From: Chromobotia macracanthus
Lineage: Eukaryota > Chordata > Actinopteri > Cypriniformes > Botiidae
Direction of reading: 5' to 3'
Assembly: GCA_036877525.1 (NCBI GenBank)
Contig: JAZGTH010000005.1
Location: 3,312,001-3,376,000 of the forward strand
Length of the DNA: 64,000 bases
Numbering within the stretch: position 1 is the first letter of the stretch; each line of letters begins with the position of its first letter. Positions 58,617 to 64,000 of this stretch are shown piece after piece. The notes below the pieces were generated by a model. The model did no database searches. It saw nothing but the letters and a program-made list of their open reading frames with translations, and was not told the DNA's origin. A program made the position numbers and the translations under genes.

Positions 58617-59140
58617 AGTCCTGTTTGAAAGCCCGGTTCAACAATATAATGCAAAGTATGCAATGCAGTGCAGTTAAGCTGGACGCCAAGAGCCTTCAAC
58701 TAATTATAAACGGCAGGCAAGTGGAAACTACACTACTACTCAGAAACGGGTGCTCCCTAGAAAAAAATGCATGCCGATTGCATGCCCTCTCAAAGGCACT
58801 TCACACAAATGCGTGCAAAAATTTTGCAGTAATCTGTCAATCAAATGGTTTCGAAGAAAAGCCGCGCGCCTTTCATGATGACGTCACATTCGCATGATAA
58901 TGATAAGACAAAACGCGGTAATTGCGGACGCCTGCTTTGGCGTTTTTAAACGCGTCTGTTCCAACCTACCGTGAAGCGAATAATCCCCTGACTGACAGGT
59001 CGTTCAGCCAATAGATTTGTGCGATTCCAAGGCTGGCCGAAAACGAAATACTCACCCTTTGTAAACGAGAGGTTAAAAACAGCATTGATTGGTTGGTCGC
59101 AAGCGATGACATCACTAAGATAAGGGGATTTCATGTTTCA
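58617..59140 (-). promoter_or_regulatory. arhgap26: arhgap26 5' UTR and promoter region
   Basis: The DNA upstream of the ATG is locally CpG-bearing (gccgcgcgcc, aaacgcggtaattgcgg, aaacgcgtctg), unlike the AT-rich surroundings. It has no TATA box at a suitable site. A full palindromic CRE, TGACGTCA, is at 58879-58886. CCAAT boxes are at 59008-59012 (+) and 59088-59092 (-). This fits a CpG-type promoter driving arhgap26. The transcription start is not determined. Confidence 0.55.
58879..58886. promoter_or_regulatory. Consensus cAMP response element
   Basis: Exact TGACGTCA, 263 bp upstream of the arhgap26 ATG, within the only CpG-bearing stretch of the region. CREB/ATF binding is inferred from the motif. 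Confidence 0.5.
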
Positions 59141-62100
59141 GTTTTAAAGCGTCTTATTGAATGAACTGTAAATTAAATTAATTTAATAAAAAACTTCACA
59201 TCTTTAAATGGATATATAATAACAAATTTTATGCCATTAAATGTGACTGTTTTATGTCTGTTTTTAAATGTGTCTGTATTAAATGTGTCTTTTAAAAATG
59301 TTTACGTTTTTGTTCGTGTTTACAACTTCATAAGCACATCGAGATATGAGGTTGAAAATTAAATATATCATGTCACTTGTTTTTAGCTTTATTTGTTTAA
59401 CAATACTGCAATTAATTTATGGGTACTTCTTCGTCTCCTAAGAATATGTACCTTCATGAATACTAGAACAGAGCCTTCATGAGACATACATTGCATCAGA
59501 CATACAACATACATTGCATCAGACATAAACTTTGCCATTAATTATACATTATATATATTATGCTTCAGAAATTGTTTTATTTTCAGTGTCAATATACTTC
59601 TGACAGAATCTTGTTCAAACCTGTCAGCATCCCCTCATGCCATTTTAGGCAATGCTGATAATGAAAGGCACAGATATTTATAACAACTAAAAGAACAACA
59701 GATGTGCTATTGTTATTGCTGCAGAGGAACTTCAGTTTCAGGAGGAACTGAAAGATGCCATTGCATTAATACTTAAATTCTCAAATTTCACAAAAAAAGG
59801 CAGTAAAATGAAGAAGAAATAACGTAAAAGAGATGTGAAAGAGATCCAACATAATACAATTATATATCACTTTATTTTCCGTTGTATGTTTGCATGTGTT
59901 CACATGTTTCTTACATATTTGTCTGTGCAATGCAACATCTAATCTACATTACAATCATGCTCTGACTTAAAACATGAATTAACCTGCATGTTCTGAAAGA
60001 CTCCAAGGGCTATTTGCTAGCTCAAAAAACATGCTTAATAATAATGTATTATGTTTATTTAATAACAAGAAACATTACCTACAGTACTTAAACATTAAAC
60101 TTTTTGAATTTTCAGTATTTCTGTGAATGCAATAGGACACCTGGCTATTGTTCACCTACTGTTTAATGGGCTGGGGACAAATGGACTAATAAATCCAAAC
60201 TGTTTCTTATTTATTTTAGAGACACAATGGTAGAGAACTTAAATTAACTTTAACTTCATTTATAGGTCATTATTAAATAAGCCACAATATACACTTATAC
60301 TAAATTATTTGACAGTTAGCATGTTGATATGAACCAAAAGGAGTTAATGTGGTAGTTATAGAAACTCAAGAACAAAGGTTTCTTGGATATTGAGAATTCT
60401 AATTAATACAAATTTACAAAAATTATCATTCATATTCATCAATATCTCTGAATCTTCTCTGATACAGAATTATGTTGGCTAGATGAATAATATTTGATGT
60501 ATAAAACTGAGCCACTAGATGACACTAGACACCATGTTAATATTTTCCATTTCAAAGTGCTTAACAGGGCAGAGATGGTCCCCATTGCTGTCAATCCTTA
60601 TTGCAACGATAACTGACATAACAGAACATGACTATTATTCATGCCATGAGAAGGTATAACTGACTGTAAAGCCCTGTTTATTGACACATTTGAAAATCCA
60701 AATAAAAGTGCAAATATAGCCTAAGTAGCATAACTGAATTATTGTGTATTGTATTATGTTTTAGGGTGATCCTTTATTGGATATTGGATATTTATTGGAT
60801 ATAAATATAGGATATTTAGTGTGATTCATATTTTTTTCTTATTTTTCTGTTCATCATCTGGCATCACCGTCAGAATGAGGAATAAAGCTATTTACATGAA
60901 CCGTCATATCCAGTGACACTGGAGTGAGTCCATTCTAAATTAAAAAAAAGATGAAAACTCGTCTTCCACAAGCACTGTGCTAATACATAATAACAAGCTG
61001 TTTTAATTATAACAAGACATTTTCTTTACTGTTTGCTCTATTAAACGTTGTGGCTAATTGTTCCTTTAAATTTTGTATTGTGCCACTGCTAATGTTGTTG
61101 TCCCTTTATGATTATATATTTATATAGTTAATATATAAGTTATATATATAATTGGTGAAGTTTAAGGCTCAGGAGTGCATCAGGGGGTCCAATCCAGCAA
61201 TCTCCCCTTATGGTTCAACAATGATTTCATCTTATCAACCAGTTGAATATGGTAAATGTAAACCAGTGAGTGAACTTTACCAATCACTTCTGCCTGGCTG
61301 CTAATGACAATAATCATAATAATATAATGTCACCACCTGCTGGTGGTGTTTAGATGAAGATACATAGTTAAAACCTACCCAAACATTGACGAAGTACATT
61401 CTGTAAGTAAGTAGGTGTGGTAATATAAATACATTCACCAACATCCAACATGCTGACATTGTCTTTTGACCTATGTGTAACATACACATGGCTGGTCAAA
61501 TGAGTTCACCTTATAAACCCAAAGTGATTCCATTAAAAGTATTTTATGTACTCTATTTAGTGTCTGATTAAAAAACTTAATAAATCACTTTGATATATGT
61601 CATATTAACTATTGAAATACAATCATGAATGTCTTTTAAAATCTATGATACATACAGTAACTCTCCTTGTTCAGAGAAATTTGGACTTATATGCCATTCA
61701 GAGAACGCATAAGCAGTGATGGATTTAATGTGTTAATGTCTTTTATTGCAGACAACTGACTATTTAAATGCCTGACATGACTATATTATAAGTGTTGTGA
61801 ATACTTGCATCAACATAGCAAATGTAACTGAGCTCTGTTACAAAGAACAAAGCATTGAATCTAAGTGATTCCTGACCTAAGAATGCATTAACACTGCTGT
61901 GCAGCCAAAAGAGAATTATGCCCAGATCAGCCTCTGCTGGCCAGACAGTCTCAAAGATTGGCAGAGACAGAGGAGTGAGACATTTGTATCCTGCAGCTTT
62001 GTAAGCATATGACATGCCCAGGCAATGCCCAAACTTGTGAAGAACAGAAAAGATTCAAAACCTATGAAAACAGTGAATTAAAGAAAGAAAGCATATTTAA

Positions 62101-62189
62101 TCTAGCGCTGCACATACCCCACTTAACAGTGTACATGGCTGATAAATACTTCCACAGTACAGGTAACATTCAGTCAGGAATCATTAGAT

Positions 62190-62305
62190 GATCCGCCCCG
62201 ACTCAGCGATCTCAGTGACATAAGTAATTATATTACACAATATTTAGGCAATTTCCCCCTGGGGTTAATAAAGTTCTTTGAATCTTGAATCTTGAATTGA
62301 ATATT
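62190..62305 (+). mobile_element. Retrotransposon 3' tail with short terminal repeats
   Basis: gcaatttccccctggggttaa leads to aataaagttctttgaatc and repeated ttgaatc units, the usual look of a non-LTR element 3' end in fish. The body upstream is not recognised. Confidence 0.45.
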
Positions 62306-62914
62306 ACTAAAACATTTACAATTAAAATTAATAATAATAATATACCAAAAAATATTATCCTACCTTCTCTGGATATATTTTCCACAATGTAAGACAATGA
62401 AACAATGTAAAAAAGTAAAATGATTTAGTTAAAAGATCAAAAGTAAAAAGATTTGATCTTTAATTTATATAACACACTAATGCTTATGTGTATGGAAACA
62501 CATAGGCATTTATAATCACCTTTTCATTTTATTGTACTTTTTGTTTTAATGTTATATTTTAATATTCTAATTATTATAATATTGCATTATTTTTCTAATT
62601 GTTTGACATGCCTGATGTTTCAATAAATATAAGACATAAGAAAACTCTCTTATCATCACAATGCCATCTCTGATATGGTATATACTGCCACCCTATGTCC
62701 TAAAAGGTGTGTGATTTATATTTTAAAGGACAAACACAATTGCCTGTCATACATACATGTTATTTAATTTTTAATCTGTTTCATTTGTATATGAATACAC
62801 ATGCAGTCGTGTTGTTAATGTGGTGTTATGGAAATTGGGTGTCCATATTATACTTTACCATATGAATATTTTTTAAATATTTGTTAAGTGAAAGAGACAT
62901 ATTTGTCAGGTATG

Positions 62915-63000
62915 GTAGTGAGGAGTGAACACACACACCCAGAGCAGTGGGCAGCACTGCTGCACCCAGAAAGCAATTGGGGGTTAGGTGCCATGCACTT
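62915..63000 (-). mobile_element. tRNA-derived SINE, second family, fragment
   Basis: On the - strand it reads ggcacctaacccccaattgc, with gcagcagtgctgcccactgc and tctgggtgtgtgtg, as in the copy at 50995. Confidence 0.6.
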
Positions 63001-63960
63001 CAGGTCGAATCAAGAAGGGTTGCTACCTCTTTCCGCAACAGGGCCGTATCCTCACCCTGTACCTGGGTGGGTAAAGAATATGCCACTGAATCTGGGCGGG
63101 TGCCTTGCAAACTGTATCATGTAGCTAAGACTAATTGCCTTCATGAGGCACCACAACAGGTTGAAGAGTGCTGCCCACATTCCAAGAGCCATGTTAGGGG
63201 CACCAAGCTGCTTCACTGTGCCGGGGTGGACAGTGCACAGACAGTGGGCCATCCAGAAGAGGGCCACAAACTGGAAGGGGTCTGGAAAGACCCAGTGAGA
63301 GAGGGAGAGACCCCATCCCATCCCAAGAGTGACTCCCTCCCTGGGTCGCCGATCCCTGTGGCGGAGCTTTTCTGTCTGGCAAGAAGCGAACTGTGACATT
63401 CTGAACATTCTGAACAGGGCGGAGGATTCCACTCTAGCCTGATACTCGCATTCACCAGAGTAAGCACTGCTGTTAATTCAGTGTCCAAGAACACAACTGG
63501 TTTAAACTAGCATGGTCTGTGGGGATGGACCCGGCAGATTATCTTCCAGATTATCTGGTCCTTGTTAAGGGGTAGAAAGAAGGGTAAGCAACCAGAGTGG
63601 ATTCCTGACTCTGAAGGAAGCAGGCAACCTGTGACTGCAACATTTTAATGAGCATGTTCTCGCACTGAGGGCGTGACCCATCCATGAAAGAGTGTGGTTG
63701 AAATCTTAACATGCAAGCCACCAATTGTGACCATCCGAGGGAGGGCTAAATCGGCCACATCCAGTACCACAGTGATAAAATGCCATCTTTAAAAGATGCT
63801 GACCCACAGTGGGAGCTCATTTGTGATCAGAAATTTGCTCTTTCACTCTGTGGCTAACCTGCCAAAGCACCCAGTGGTTTGATTCAGGATGAGGATGAGG
63901 CGAACAGCTGCTGAAAAATGCTGTATATCCAGCAGGTGAAGAGTTAACTAAGTGTTACTA
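63000..63960. repeat. GC-richer block of unknown nature, open in several frames
   Basis: This block is clearly GC-richer than its surroundings. It has open frames on both strands (62947-63396 +, 63052-63432 -, 63213-63494 -) but no domain, start context or splice pattern I recognise. Composition and position next to a SINE fragment suggest an old retroelement piece rather than a gene. It resembles the 34900-35350 block in composition only. Confidence 0.3.
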
Positions 63961-64000
63961 AGGTGCAAATACAACAGTTGTAACATACAAGTATTAAAAA

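Larger units (their letters stand above)
59141..64000. other. Intergenic DNA upstream of arhgap26
   Basis: 4.9 kb with no recognised exon on either strand. 59141-62150 is AT-rich without identified elements. Then come a retrotransposon tail at 62190-62305, a SINE fragment at 62915-63000 and a GC-richer repeat-like block at 63000-63960. Confidence 0.6.

Noticed and set aside
62947..63396. 149-codon + strand ORF as a new gene
   Set aside because: Overlapping long frames exist on both strands of a GC-rich block, with no splice or start support. Kept only as an unexplained region.
1..64000. CRISPR array, operon, phage or other prokaryotic system
   Set aside because: No regularly spaced repeats, no ribosome-binding-site-led gene series, and every real coding segment is a vertebrate-type exon.

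Overview
The window is nuclear DNA of a teleost fish, most likely a cypriniform (carp/zebrafish group). This rests on split genes with long AT-rich introns, fish-type glucocorticoid receptor and GRAF1 exons, and a dense load of fish-type repeats (Tc1/mariner, hAT, tRNA-derived SINEs, L2-like LINE, short MITEs). No prokaryotic feature, CRISPR array or operon is present. The species assignment is inference.

Two protein-coding genes are supported. At the left edge, on the + strand, are the last two coding exons (1857-2014 and 2486-2638) of nr3c1, the glucocorticoid receptor, followed by a long AT-rich 3' UTR. Facing it on the - strand is a complete 22-exon arhgap26 (GRAF1) gene, from an ATG at 58616 to a stop at 6597. 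I assembled all 22 exons by homology, splice sites and intron phase. They form one open frame of 2166 nt (721 residues) encoding BAR, PH, RhoGAP and SH3 domains. The predicted arginine finger falls at residue 412. The tail-to-tail nr3c1/arhgap26 arrangement matches the human NR3C1/ARHGAP26 neighbourhood.

Layout: 1-1856 is an nr3c1 intron with a hAT-like insertion. 1857-2638 holds the nr3c1 terminal exons. 2639-about 5870 is the nr3c1 3' UTR and convergence zone. 5871-6596 is the arhgap26 3' UTR. 6597-33122 holds arhgap26 exons 22 to 2. 33123-58462 is the 25-kb first intron, carrying most mobile DNA, including a nearly full-length Tc1-type element with perfect terminal repeats. 58463-58616 is exon 1. 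58617-about 59140 is a CpG-bearing TATA-less promoter region with a consensus CRE. 59141-64000 is upstream intergenic DNA with repeats and no recognisable exon.

I found no undescribed multi-gene system. The most unusual structures are a 43-bp-arm near-perfect hairpin in an arhgap26 intron, a pair of duplicated tRNA-Ile(UAU)-derived units of which one has its intron and 3' half inverted, a nested inverted-repeat element at 35.9-36.5 kb, and a short dispersed repeat recurring at five places.
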